Below, one piece after another: positions 11,782 through 25,914 of a stretch of DNA of 64,000 nucleotides (the stretch's first letter is position 1; each line of letters begins with the position of its first letter). The notes under the pieces were generated by a model, which made no database searches, was not told the origin of the DNA, and saw only the letters and a program-made list of their open reading frames with translations. Source of the DNA: Glaciozyma antarctica PI12 (Eukaryota > Basidiomycota > Microbotryomycetes > Kriegeriales > Camptobasidiaceae); NCBI GenBank assembly GCA_002917775.1, contig KZ627157.1:1217454-1281453 (forward strand). Reading direction: 5' to 3'. The position numbers and the translations under genes were made by a program.

Positions 11782-13839
11782 CTACTTCCAGAACTTCTTC
11801 CCCTGAATCCACCCATTAAACATCGCCAGACTCTCCACCGGATGATCATAAGGCACGAAATGTCCGCTATCATCAACGACAGCGAAAGCGAGGTTCCCAG
11901 CCGCGCGATAAGTGCCCGCCTGCTTCTCCGCCTCGAGATCCTCGTCAGAGGCGTACCAAGGCCTCAAAGGCTCGGCGTTGAAGGCGGTCTTGTTCTCCCA
12001 TTCGAGCTCGAGGGTCCAGGCTTCGTTGCCGAGGTAGTTGCAGCTGTGGAACGAGGTCAGGCAACGAGATGATTGCGAGAGGAAAGGGGCGCACATGAAG
12101 TCGGCTTTGCCGGCGTAGATGAGGGCGGCGATACCGTTCTCGAGGAGGTGCGTGACCTGGGGATAGCTCGCCTTGGCTCTGCGAAATCATGAGCACCATT
12201 CCTCGAACTGCGATGAAGGAAGAACGTACTGGTCGCCAGTGGCGGAGAACCTGAAGCCGACTTTGTCGGAGCAGCCAATGAATTTCTTGACGCCGCCATG
12301 AGCTTCCTTGTCGACTCCGAGTTGGTGACGAACGTCTGCGCGGTTGAGGTAGTGCTGAATCTGCTTCTCCTCGACGTAATCGCCTGTGCGGGGTTAGCGA
12401 GGTTTTAACGACAGGCGAGATGGGACTGACCAAATTTCTCCATGTCGTAAGGGTTCCGACCCGTAGTGTAGTACTTCTCAGTCTGCGTGTGCTCGCAATA
12501 AGTGCTGGCTGCGAGGCAAGCGACGCTGTTGGAGGGATCGTCTGCTTCCGCACATCAGTCCTCGCTCTCGCATCAAGCGAATACAAAAACGCACCGTAGC
12601 ACTTTTGCTCGAGAGCTTGGCAGCGGGGGAGCGTCGCGGCCATGCCGTCGCAGTCCTCCTTGCCGAGGTAAGGACCGTAGCCGGAGGTGTTGGTGCAGAC
12701 CATGGGGTGGTACGCCGCGTATTGGAGCTTCGGGTCCGTGCTGCGAACGAGAGTGATGAGTACAAGTCGTAGGAGAGGAGCGAAAGGACGAACAAGCCGT
12801 TGCCGATGATAACCGAATCGAGGTTGATCTTGGGGAGCTCGCTGCGGAGCGACGAGGGTCAGCAAGTGAGTTGCGAGATCAGAGGAGAAAACCGCACTTC
12901 TTCAGATTCTGGTTAACGATGTAGTCGGCGAAGAGAGGGATATAGCGACCGGCGTAGGACTCTCCCGCGATGTGGAAGGCGCTATCGCACAACATCAGCA
13001 CTGAACTCGCGATGCCGCTGGAGCTACTCACGAGTTGCTGAACTTCTCGCTAAAGGTCGTGAAGAAGATCTGGAGGAAGGCGTATACCTGGGAGCACACA
13101 CACCGTTCAGCTCCGTGTACTCTGGAGTATCGCTGAACCCCCACTCACGTCCTGAGCAGCAGCTTCGGTCGACCAGACTCCTTCATCTCCTTTGTCTGCA
13201 TACGAAAACCCAACTCCAACGGGCTGGTCGAGGAAGATGAGCGTAGCATTGGTGTTCCACCTACGACCCCACTCAATCGTCAGCTCCGTTCTCAAGGCGC
13301 GCAAGGGAGGGAACCCACGAGTAGGGATTGAGGATAGGATCCTCTTCTTCAGGTTGAACGCGGCAAGGTCCCAGTTCCTGCAAGAGACCAGTGAAGGAGC
13401 TGCAGCCCTGCACAATCGGTCCCTATCAGCTGCCGTCCCTCCCTCTCCCGCCACGAGGATAGACAAACCGGTCCTCCGTTCAGCCTGATAATGAAGGCGT
13501 GCAATTAGATACCGCCCTCTCACGTCCATCAGGAGCTCACCACAGCACGACGGGGTCGTTGACGGGATCGTTGCGGCTATCGAACTGCCAGAAGAAAAAA
13601 TGCCGTCCATTCGCGTCCAGGTACCCGCTCTTTTGCTCGACAGCAGGGTCGCACAGTCCCTTGGGCGTCCTGATTCGCACGGCGTGGTCCTTGAACGAGG
13701 GGAGGGTGAGGATCTGGAAGTCGTCTTGTGTGTTGGCGGGGAGATAGTGCGCTGGAGAGGTCAAGGGGATCTGGGAGGCGGGAAGAGCTGCTGCAATGAG
13801 TGCTGCACCGACGGCGAGGAGCAGAGAGAGCCTGGCCAT
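11782..13839 (-). CDS. PRC1: Vacuolar serine carboxypeptidase (carboxypeptidase Y type)
   Basis: Secreted or vacuolar peptidase of family S10 that removes C-terminal residues. ATG 13839 opens a signal peptide ([20 protein letters not shown]), then a short propeptide. Conserved blocks in order: [78 protein letters not shown] with the catalytic Ser, [26 protein letters not shown] with the catalytic Asp, and [14 protein letters not shown] with the catalytic His. Paired cysteines fit the family disulfides. The usual AGDxDF is AGKADF here; the catalytic Asp (the D before F) is kept. About nine introns. The spliced product of about 500 aa is slightly shorter than yeast CPY, mostly through a short pro-region. 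Confidence 0.94.
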
Positions 13840-14814
13840 CGTTCTGTAAGGAGAAGAGCTGCTCCACCTCGAACTCAGTCCAACTTGAAGCTGCTCGAGG
13901 CGTGGGAACTCAACCCGGTCCCCCGACGACTTTGTTGAACGAGACTTGCGAAGGAACGTTTTTGGGTACGCCGTTGCAGTCCAGATAGGTACAGGGAAAA
14001 GGAGAGGACTTTTTTGATGCGGGAAGTCGCGAAAGAATCATAAAAACCAAGCCACGAAACGCCCGTCGCGCCCTCCTCCGTGAGATCCCTCCCTGGTCAA
14101 CGGGCCTACGTGCCCCAGGGCTCTTCGTTTGAAGTACTAGCTGATAGTTGCATCTGGATCCAGAAGAAGAAGAGACCAGGGCAAGGACCGATGAGCCAAA
14201 GACGAGCTGGTTCTTCAGCTCGCGACCGAGGTTGCGAAGGTGGCGACGTTTGCCGAGGGACCCACTTGCGACTGCCGACCAATCCCACTCGAGCCTACCT
14301 GGCAAAGAGTAGGCTAAGAGCTCAGTCGCTGGGGGTGAGGGCGATTTGGGCCAACGCCCCCGTCCTGCGATTTCGACAGTGGTCGACCTGGCTTCCCAGC
14401 TTCGCCTTGAAAGGTTCCTCGTGGAATACTGGGTGATGTAGCGAGAATGGTGAGCGTTCGCGATGTTGTAGAGGACCGCGCGGAGCGAGGTCTCTTGAGA
14501 GGCTCCAGGACGGACAAGCGGAAGCAGGTCCGTCACCCTTCCAAGCGCGATACTGCTCCCCATCCATACTCCCCACTTCCGAAGCAGCAAGCAGTAGTGT
14601 TCATCCATGTGGTCGCCGTCGACGATGCAGTTCCAGTGAAGAGGGAGAGTCCGAGCGAGGAACCAGAGCAGACGAAGCCCTCGACACGTCTACTCCGGCA
14701 GTGCCTCTACTCCCCAGCGCCCCGAAAGCAGATTAGGTACTGCAATGCTTACAATCTCCATCAATATATCCCCCCCCCCATACACGCACGCAAGCGATCC
14801 CTGAACCCCACGCC
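13840..14814. other. Long intergenic region, no supported gene
   Basis: 975 bp between the 5' end of carboxypeptidase Y and the 3' end of centrin. It should hold the CPY promoter and the centrin 3' UTR. A 232-codon open frame (14608 to 13910, -) crosses it but shows no domain, no helix-rich stretch and composition like the other chance frames of this GC-rich genome. A run of nine or more C lies near 14770. Confidence 0.45.
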
Positions 14815-15592
14815 TCACACATCATCCGCCATGATGCTGCGCCAACCTCGTCAGCTCCCACTCACAGTGCAGCTCCCAGGAAAAGGCGAACGCACTTGAT
14901 AAACTCCTGCTCAGAAATCTCATGATCCATATCCAAATCGAACTCATCAATCATCGCCTGCCTGCCATCGCGCCAGAAACGCGCCATCAGCATCCCTCGT
15001 CTCCCGCTCCAGCACGAGGAACGCACAGCTCATCGTCCCCCAAGTTCTCCCCCAAGTCCCTCGCGACTTTCTTGAGGTTCCTCAACGAAATCTTGCCCGT
15101 GTTGTCCTCGTCAAAGAGCTTGAACGCCCGGTGGAGCTCCTCCATCGGGTCCCGCTCTTGAATCATCTTCCCCACTGTACACGACGCGTCAGTTCCGTTC
15201 TCTGCCTCCTCGTACCTCTTCTCCTCCTCGCTCTTCGCGCCGCCCGCGCCTCCGCTCCCCAGCGCCATCCACGCGCGTCCTCCCCTCTCCCTCTCCCCTC
15301 CCCCTCCCTCACCCCACCAAGCCAGAAGCGAGAAGCGCTACTCACTGACCGCCAAAAACTGATCATAAACCAACGTATTCCCTCCACTCTCATCCCTCAG
15401 CACCTTCAACACCTCCGCCTTCTTCAGATCGAACCCCAGTGCCCGCATGGCGACTTTGAGTTCGTGGTACCCGATTTTACCATCGTGGTCTAGGTCGAAG
15501 AGGGTGAAGGCTTCGTGGATCTCTTGGATTTGGTCAGGGGAGAGAGAGGAGGGAGGGGAGCGGCGAGAGGGCTTTTTGGAGGCGAAGGACAT
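14815..15592 (-). CDS. CDC31: Centrin, spindle-pole-body EF-hand protein
   Basis: Calmodulin-superfamily protein needed for spindle-pole-body duplication. Start ATG 15592 gives a basic Ser/Lys leader, then four EF hands: [20 protein letters not shown] (hand 1, full ligand set), a degenerate hand 2 ([19 protein letters not shown]), [20 protein letters not shown] (hand 3) and [18 protein letters not shown] (hand 4). [16 protein letters not shown] and [10 protein letters not shown] are the usual centrin linkers. The last exon is tiny: EQEFI joins to NIMADDV and stop at 14815. Reading through that last intron would instead give a longer unrelated tail, and the spliced form matches centrin endings. 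Four exons, about 170 aa, normal for the family. Confidence 0.94.
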
Positions 15593-16083
15593 CGCGCGTC
15601 GAGAGGCGCGGGCGGGCGGGGGGTGGGGACGAGAGGAGGCGGTTGGGTGGAGGGGGTGGAGGAGGTGCGTGGAGAGGGTGGCGTGTCGAGGTGGGAGGAG
15701 GAAAGAGAGCAAGTCGCGACTTGGACGCGCGGTAACTTTCGGTCGATTCTCTCTGGGTTCTCTCTCGTGCAATGTGTGCGAGGGAGAACGTGTATCTGAA
15801 TTGGACTGGTATGCGAAGGAGAAGGAGAGGGGGATTCGAGGCCGAGCTTGCGAGGAGGCTACAAAGGGAGGAGACGAGAGAGGGTATTCGAGGGGGGTGA
15901 ACACGATCGAGGCGCGGGGAGAGAGAGGGGTGGAGCTAGGCAAAGGAATATCGAGCAAAGGAGAAGAAGGGAATAGGTACGGTGGGTAAGGGAAAGTAGT
16001 GGTATGAGGCAGTCATTAGAAGATTAGGTGAAGAGGGTCCGTTCGTCGTGTGCGAGGTCGTTGAGGTCGTCGAGGCCGTGTGT
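15593..16083. other. Intergenic region (centrin promoter, zinc-finger 3' UTR)
   Basis: 491 bp. Open frames on both strands continue through it because of the GC-rich, purine-rich composition, including an in-frame upstream extension of centrin without family content. No element recognised. Confidence 0.45.
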
Positions 16084-17989
16084 TCAGTAGTCAGAGCCAG
16101 CGTCCGAGTCGGGAGTCTCCTGCTGAGACTCCATGGGGTGACCGAAGCAAGCTTCGAGTTGGGCGGAGAACGCGGCGTCGGTCTGGTTGGGCGTGCGGTG
16201 GATCCGAAGCTGAGGACGCAACGTTAGCTCGGGGTTCGGCGCGACGAAGACGGCGAGAAGAGGAACGCACATGCTGGTTGAGGTTATCGTGCCTCGAGAA
16301 GAACTTGCCGCACGAAGGCCACTGGCACTGGAACGCTGCGAAGGAAGAACCAGCGTCAGCGCTCGCGAACGAACGACGAAAAGACGCGAAACTCACGCTT
16401 CTCGTTCGTGTGGATCGACCTGACGTGTCGCTTGAGATGCTCGCTCCTCTTGAAGCACTTGCCGCATCCAGGGACCTTGCAGAGGAAGATCTTCTTCGGC
16501 TTGCCCGTCTTGGTGACTCCGCAATCTGCACCCGACGAACGCCATCAGTCTCGTCTCGCTAGCGAAAGGACGAAAGGAACGCACAGCGAATCTGAGCCTC
16601 GCTAGGGTTGGCGTTCGGGTCTCCCGACAGAATCAAGTCGGGCGAGCAAGGCGGCCTCCTCCCCCTCGACCTCTTCGTCGGCATGCGCGCAAACTCGGCG
16701 TCCGAAGGCAGTCCCGGCGAGTTCGTTCCCGGGAAAGGTGCGGCAGCGCGCGCTCCGGCCTTGCGCGAGACAGAGGGCGACGAAATGGGTGCGAGCATCG
16801 AGGCGGGGGAGGGGTGGAAAATGGCGTGAGCGGCGGTGCGGGAAGGGGTGACGCGAGCTTTCGTAGTCGAACCTCCAGGGCTACCGCGAATCGTCGAATC
16901 GCGCTCCGATGCGCGCTGCTGCCGCGCCGAGACGGACGCTCCTTCGCCAGCGGAACAGTGCCCGTCTTCGTCGAGGCGAAGACCGTTCATCGTGTGGAAG
17001 TCGCTCGTGCTGGCGGCTTTACCGCCGGCGTAAGGTCGGTTCGAGTCGTAGTACGAGGCGAGGGGAGTGTCGGGGACGGAGATGGTCGAGACGTTGTGGG
17101 CGGGGTTGATGTAGGCGGGGTTGCAGACGCCGTTGTCGTACTCTGATCCCGAGTTCTGCGACGACGAGTACGAGCGGTTCGCGTCCGAGTCCGAGTACGC
17201 CGACGATGAGGACGAGTGGCCGGAGATGGAGCGGACCATGAGGTGCGAGGCGCCGTAGGGAGAGTAGGCGTAGGGGTGGTGTCGAGCTCCTTCTGTGCCG
17301 TAGATGATGCGAGGCGGAGCCGGCGTCGAGTTGGGCGTGCCGTGGTGCGAAGAAGGGCGCGAATCGTAGTGCTCGTGCTCGTCGCCAGAGCAACAAGGAG
17401 GGGGAGACTCGCTCCAGTGCTGATGCTGCTGAGGGTGGTGGTGCGTGGGATGGGGGTAGTGGTGCGAAGGAGTGGCGCTGGGTTGGTGCTGGCCATAGAC
17501 GTACGGAGGCTGAGGGCGAGCCCACGCGTGATGCCCGCCTTGATGCGGTTGCTCCTCGTTCGCCGACGGATCCGACAAGTACTCGGAGAAGGAGAATCCC
17601 GCGAGGACTCGCTGCACGGGTCCTCCTCCCACGACCTGCCTCCCGATCGCGCTGTACTGCATCGGCGCTCCCTCCGCACCTGGCCCTCCTCGGAACGTAT
17701 CGAATCCCGGCAGCCCCGCCATGCTCATCGACCTTGGCTGGAATCCTTCTGCCAGCGTCGAGCGTTCGGGTCCTGACGCGAGGTCATAGCTGAAGTGCGA
17801 AGGAGGGGGGTGCGGCGAGCCGCTGCTGGAGAACTCCGAGGGACTCCTCGACCTATCCGCCGAGTCCTCGCCTTTGACTGGGAAGGAGTAGCTGCTGAGG
17901 CTGAGGGGCGGAGGAGAAGTCGACTGGGAGGGCGTGGCTGGTGGTGGTGGGAGAGAGCTGAAGTTGGAGGCTGCGCCTTCGACCTGCAT
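16084..17989 (-). CDS. C2H2 zinc-finger transcription factor (Msn2/Com2-like finger pair)
   Basis: Nuclear DNA-binding regulator. A long disordered N-terminus of about 450 residues (Ser, Pro, His rich, e.g. HHYPHPTHHHPQQHQHW) leads to a basic segment PTKRSRGRRPPCSPDLI. Two adjacent C-terminal C2H2 fingers follow: FLCKVPGCGKCFKRSEHLKR...H and FQCQWPSCGKFFSRHDNLNQ...H, spread over three small exons. RSEHLKRH and SRHDNLNQH helices are those of stress-response factors that recognise CCCCT-type sites, which is family knowledge and not tested here. It stops at 16084 after an acidic tail (ETPDSDAGSDY). ATG 17989 is the first Met of the main exon. A ctaac...cag acceptor at about 18047 lies in frame with it, so an additional 5' exon is likely and the N-terminus is uncertain. 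Confidence 0.82.
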
Positions 17990-19911
17990 GAGGTCGGAGA
18001 GGGCGGGGAGGGGGAGTGCTGGGAGAGGGTGAGAGTGGCGTTCTTGCTGCAGGAAGTTGTTAGAGAGCCTGCTCCGACGCTTTCAGTGGCGAAAAACAAG
18101 CCCAGGACTGACGGATTCGACTTGGACACGAGGACCCGGCGCTAGGACCCGACTAGTAGCTTCGTGGGAAGGGCGGTCGGAGGAGGTGTGTGTAGGATCG
18201 TCGTCGAAGGCGTGGTAGTGGCGGCGGGGAGGAAGAGAGTGCTTTGTTGGCTCGTCACAGGGTCGTTCGGAAGACGGCAAGGCGGGAAGGCGGTGTCGAG
18301 TGGGAAGGGCAGGCGCCGGCGGGAGAAGGTGTCGTTTGTTCGTGGTGATCTGGCTTGAGTCCTGGCAGCGGTCGAAGAGACAGAGGAGAACTAGAGTGTC
18401 AGCGTGCTAAGCTCGAAAAACGGAGAGGTGTGGGTCGAGTAACGGAACTGCACGCCTTCGAGCCTCCCCGGAGAAGAGAGGGTCGGTGCACGTCCTTCTC
18501 CCGCGCGCCCACTCCACCTTTTCAATAATGGGCCACACCTTGTTCGACCGCAGAGGCCCTTCCTTGCAGCGTACGAGCGCCGTGTCGAGACTCCCGAGGG
18601 AGACAAACAAGGAGAAAAGAACTGAGACTCACGCGTGTTCGTGGGGCGATCCGAGTCGTTCGTGAGGGGGCGTTCGTTGGTTCGTGAGACGAGGTACAAG
18701 AGAGCAGAGAAGCTGGCCAGCCGCCGAGGTGGCCAGACGACGGGAGAACGAAGGGAACGGCAAGAGGGAAAGAGGTCTTCGCTAGCTTCGCTCGGAGCTT
18801 CCTCTCGAATCGCTCCTTGTTGATTGCTTCGGCAGCTGACGCGCTGACGGGCCCTGACAGCCCTGACCAGGCCTCGGTACTTGCGGAAAGACTTGCGGCC
18901 CTTACTTGGCCCTACGTTTAATCATCTTCTCGCGAAGATCAATCAATTCCATCCAGCCCGAGCAGGACGCGTTGCTCTTCGCAGGTCGCGTCGCGCGCGG
19001 CAGGACTCCTGCTCGCAATCTTCTTCCTCTCGTCGTTCCTGTTCTTCCTCACCAAAGGGAGGTCGTTCGGAGTCGCAACTCCGCGGTCTCTCCGGCGTGG
19101 CAGCTACTAAGAGAGCGGGACTTAGACGAACGCCGGCGCAGCAGGGGTGCAAGACAAGCTACTGTAGCACTCACTCTAGTTGCTCTAGTACCTCAATACT
19201 GAATCCCGAAAGAAGATCGACCCAGGCTCCCTCGCTCGCACGATCCTGTCGATCCGCTCCAAGCCCGCTCGCTCCCTCACCTCCTCTCTCGGAACTTTCC
19301 CAAAAACACCTCCTGAAGCCAGTGCGTCCACAGGGGTGTGAGAGAGGCGGAACGTACGGAACGCTCGCTCCCTTCTCAGCGGGGGAGGTCGGGAGAACCT
19401 CCTGTCTCTTTCGCGAGGAAGTTGACGTCGATGGAGAGGACCGCGGGGTGGGCTGGGTGAAGCTGTCGCACGACTAGGAGTGAATAGAGCGGTGCGCCGA
19501 AATCGAGTGTCCGCTGCGAAGGCGACGGTCACTCGCTGTCACGAACGACGCAGCGCAGTTGGGTTTTGTTCGTCCTGCTGTTTCAAGGAGAGAAAGGGAG
19601 GGCTACGTAGTTCGGTGGCGTCGTCAAGTCGATCAGCGAGAGCGAGAGCGAGAGCAGATTCTGCAAGCCGGGGCGAAGCAGGTCGAGCGAGCTCATGTCC
19701 AGTCCCCATTCTCACCACCCTCTCCGACGCCCAAGCAGCTCCAACCCCACCGCCCTCTCCCGTCCCCCGCACGCCGAGAGCAGATTCCCAAGCAGACACC
19801 ACAGCGCGAGCGACCGCCAACCTCCGTCGCTAAGATTCCAGGAGAACTCAAACCGGCCCACCTGAGTAACCTCGGAACCTTCTGCCCACGTCGAGAGAAG
19901 GTAGATGCCTC
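17990..19911. other. Long leader/promoter region upstream of the C2H2 gene
   Basis: 1.9 kb without a gene I can support. The part nearest the C2H2 gene has splice-like signals (ctaacaacttcctgcag ending near 18047), suggesting a spliced 5' leader or an upstream coding exon. Open frames occur on both strands with no conserved motif. The distal part also contains the 3' UTR of the RBM25-like gene. Confidence 0.4.
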
Positions 19912-22349
19912 TCACAATGAGATCCCCGCCTGCGCCAACTGCAGCAGATACACGAGCTCCTTCCAGATCTTGCGCACGAACTCGGTCGCTTCCTCATCGA
20001 GGACCTGCGAATGGCGTTAGGCATGAAGGAGGAACGAGGGAGAGAGGAACGGACCGGCTCGAGCTCTTCAACGAGAGTGGAGGCGCTTTTGTGAGCTCGG
20101 AGATGATCGAGGACGGCGGTTAAGAGCTCCTCCTCTTCGGTGCCAAGGTACTCAACGATAGTCCTGCTTGCGAACGGTGAGAGCTTGGCGAGTAGGATCT
20201 CCTGCGCGGCGGATTCAGCACACGAGCGACGGGGACGAGAGCGCGATAGTCAGCACGACGAGAGAAGCGAAAGGGGCGCACCTCGGATAACGACGACCAC
20301 GGCATCTTGAACCCCCACAGCACGTCCTTCTCCGCCGGTACCCGCTCGAGGATCTCCTTCGCCTTCTTTGCCTTCTCCCTCTCCGACATCCGGTAACTCG
20401 TCTTCGGCTGGTCGTCCTCGTCGTCCGAGTAGCTGAGCGGGATCAACTCGCGCCGCTTCGTCCCCTCCTCCTCGTCCTCCCCAACGCCCAACACCGCCGA
20501 TCGCACCGGCGCAACAGTCTTGGTGACGACCTTGGTCGCAGCAGCACCGAAACTGAGCTTGACGGCCGGTTCGTCCTCGGCTCCGGCGGAGGGGAGAGCT
20601 CCAGCGAGTGCCTTCTCCTTGCTCTCGGTGATCTTGGCGAACATCTCGGCTTGCTGAGCGAGGAAGTCTTCCGATTCCTTGTGTAGGGCGGCGACTTGCT
20701 GAGCTTCGATCGTGCGGTCCCGAGCGTCGTTCTCCATCTCCCGCGTGCGGAGTGGTCGTCGTTGAGCGCGCCAGCGTGGCCTTTGTAAAAGCGGCATCGT
20801 CAGTCGAAACTCGCAGCAACGAATAAAGAGGACGTACCGGTCGGTGTAGAACAGATCCCTCCCCTTCTCCGCCTCCCGCTCGTCGTCGTAAAATGCCAAC
20901 CGCTCCCGCATCGCCACTCGATCCCGATGGTGCATGCGCTCGCTCCTGCATGACGCTCCCTCTCCTCGCTCGCGCTCGACGCCCTGAATCCTCGCTCGTT
21001 CCCGCGCCTCATATCGTCGCTCACGCTGCACCACTCCATCAGCACACTCTCGCAACGAACGAGGCCGAAACGACTCACATCTCGGAACAACGCCTCGACC
21101 TCCCTCTGCGCCCTCTGCGCCCTCTCCCGCTCCTGCTGCGCCTCATCCACCGGCGGAGGACTAGGTCTCGCCTCCCCCTCCTTCGCCGCTCCCACCGCCG
21201 TTCCAGCTCCCACGAACCCAATCGGCTTGTTATAGCTCTGCGGATCCTGCTGCCCTCCCCTCGGTCCCCACGCGTTCCCCTGCTGCTGATGCTGCTGTGG
21301 CCGGTTCATCTCGTTCTGAGGCGCATGGCGCCTCATCTCAGCTGCGAGGTCATGCTCCTTCTTCTCCGCTGCGCGCTGGGCAGCTCGCTCGCGGAAGAGG
21401 GCGATCTCGCTCGTGATAATTCCGCGCGAGGCGTCGGGGAGGTCTTCGGCGACGAGGTCTTGGAGGTGGGAGGGGGTGTTGCGGACTTGGGAGGGGAGAG
21501 CGGGCGTGGGATTCGTCGAGGAGAAGGAGGAGGTAGCGGGGGCGTCGCCGGAGCTCATGAGGCGGACGATGGCGTCGAGGTCCTCCTTTGCGCGGATAAG
21601 GAACTCGGACGTTTGCTGTGTGGAGGAGGGTCAGTCAGGGTGGGGAGAGCAGGGAGAGGAGGAGAGCGTACGTCGTTCTTCGTCCTGCCTGACTCGTACT
21701 GATCCAAGCGAGCCCTCGTCTTCTCGTCCGCCTTGACCAAGAGCACTTTCTCCACTCCTCCCTTGCCAACGAGCTTGGTGCCATTGACGACCTCGAGGCA
21801 GCGAAGAACCGACTCGGGGTCTCCATACTCGACAAACGCAAAGGCTGGAGATGGTCGTCGAAGGGACAAGACCGGTCCAGCAGTCTGGAAACAAGCCACA
21901 TCAGCTCCCACTCCTTCACCCCATTCAGCACCGTACTCACCCCCAGGATCCTCTCCAACCACCCGTCCTCCAACCCATCCGCGATGCTCCCAACGAACAA
22001 CGAGAACTTCTCCCCATTCCACGCTTGCGAAGGCACGACTCCGGGGAACCCTCCTGCCGTCGGTCCGAATCGACTAGGCGGCGGCGCGAGGTTGGGAGGA
22101 CGAGGGAGGTTGGCGGCAGCGCCTGGTGCGCCGAGTCCGGCGTGGCGGAATTGCTGCTGGGGATTGAACTGCTGCTGCTGCTGCTGCTGGAACTGCTGGT
22201 GGGGAGGTTGCTGGTATTGCTGCTGTTGAGGCTGGAACTGAGGAGCTTGTTGCTGCCCCCATTGACCTGGAGGTTGCTGGCCTGGAAAGGGGAGGGCAGA
22301 TTAGCGCCTGGCGGTAGTTGGAGCTTGGCCTGCACTTACCGCCGTACAT
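19912..22349 (-). CDS. RBM25-type splicing factor (RRM + PWI)
   Basis: Nuclear RNA-binding protein linked to U1 snRNP and splice-site choice. Exon 1 is only MYGG (ATG 22349), then a 55-nt intron. A Gln/Pro-rich leader (QFQPQQQQYQQPPHQQ) is followed by the RRM: LFVGSIADGLEDGWLERIL (RNP2 region), PAFAFVEYGDPESVLRCL (RNP1) and a closing strand KVLLVKADEKTR. The middle is highly charged coiled coil (RERAQRAQREVEALFRDRER..., EEAEKGRDL-like), as in RBM25. The C-terminal PWI-type fold begins at KMPWSSLSEEILLAKLSPFA and runs through RTIVEYLGTEEEELLTAVLD and FVRKIWKELVYLLQLAQAGI, ending at 19912. Domain order and length (about 700 aa) match RBM25/Snu71-type proteins. Confidence 0.9.
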
Positions 22350-22671
22350 ACTAGCGCTTGGGCAAGGTGTGTAGGCAAGGTGTGTAGGTGTGGAGAGAGC
22401 CTTTGAGGACGAGGGAGCGATGTGGAGAAGGGAGCGCATCGAGCTTCGTCGAGTCGTCGCGACTTGGACGACTTCGTCTGGCAGGGCCTCAGCAGAGGCT
22501 TCTCGGGGCTGGCCTGCCCAGCTGCTTCTCGTACAAAAGCTCTGCGAGCGTCCACTTCAGCTGCTTGGAGCGGGAAAGCGAGGACACCGATCTCAAGTCC
22601 TCTCGACTCTCTCTCTCGCAACCTCCCCTCAAGAAATTCAACCACAAACCCAGCATTACAAAGCCACCAAA
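22350..22671. other. Intergenic region between tandem genes
   Basis: 322 bp between the SDH1 stop and the RBM25-like start, both on the minus strand. Likely holds the SDH1 terminator and RBM25 promoter. A short direct repeat, caaggtgtgtagg, occurs twice near 22360-22388. Nothing else seen. Confidence 0.5.
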
Positions 22672-25639
<2,968 letters not shown>

Positions 25640-25914
25640 GGTGGTGTTTGAGAGAAAGGGTCTGAGTCGAACTGCTCTCAGCTTGAGCTCTCGCGGGAAG
25701 AGTCGCGATCTCGTTCCGAACTCCATTTTCCTCTTCATCGTCTTTATTCTGCTTCCTTGGTCCTCATGAGCTAGTACAAGCATGGCCCCAGGGCCCCAGT
25801 CAAATCCCTGCAGAAAAAGCTCTGCGGGACAGCCAAAAAAAATCCCATCTCCGAGTCCCCGGCGCGATCGCAGCTTCACCGCTCCTCCTCCCTCCACACA
25901 CCTCTGCTTCCAGG

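Noticed and set aside
13910-14608. 232-codon open frame on the minus strand between carboxypeptidase Y and centrin
   Set aside because: No domain, no splice structure, mixed composition and location in a promoter/3' UTR region. Long chance frames are frequent at this GC content.
18881-19477. 198-codon plus-strand frame upstream of the C2H2 gene
   Set aside because: Arg/Ser-rich translation typical of shadow frames, no motif, and overlapping frames on the other strand of similar quality.
22140-22260. CTG/CAG-rich tract resembling an unstable triplet repeat
   Set aside because: It encodes the interrupted Gln-rich leader of the RBM25-like protein; no long pure repeat run.
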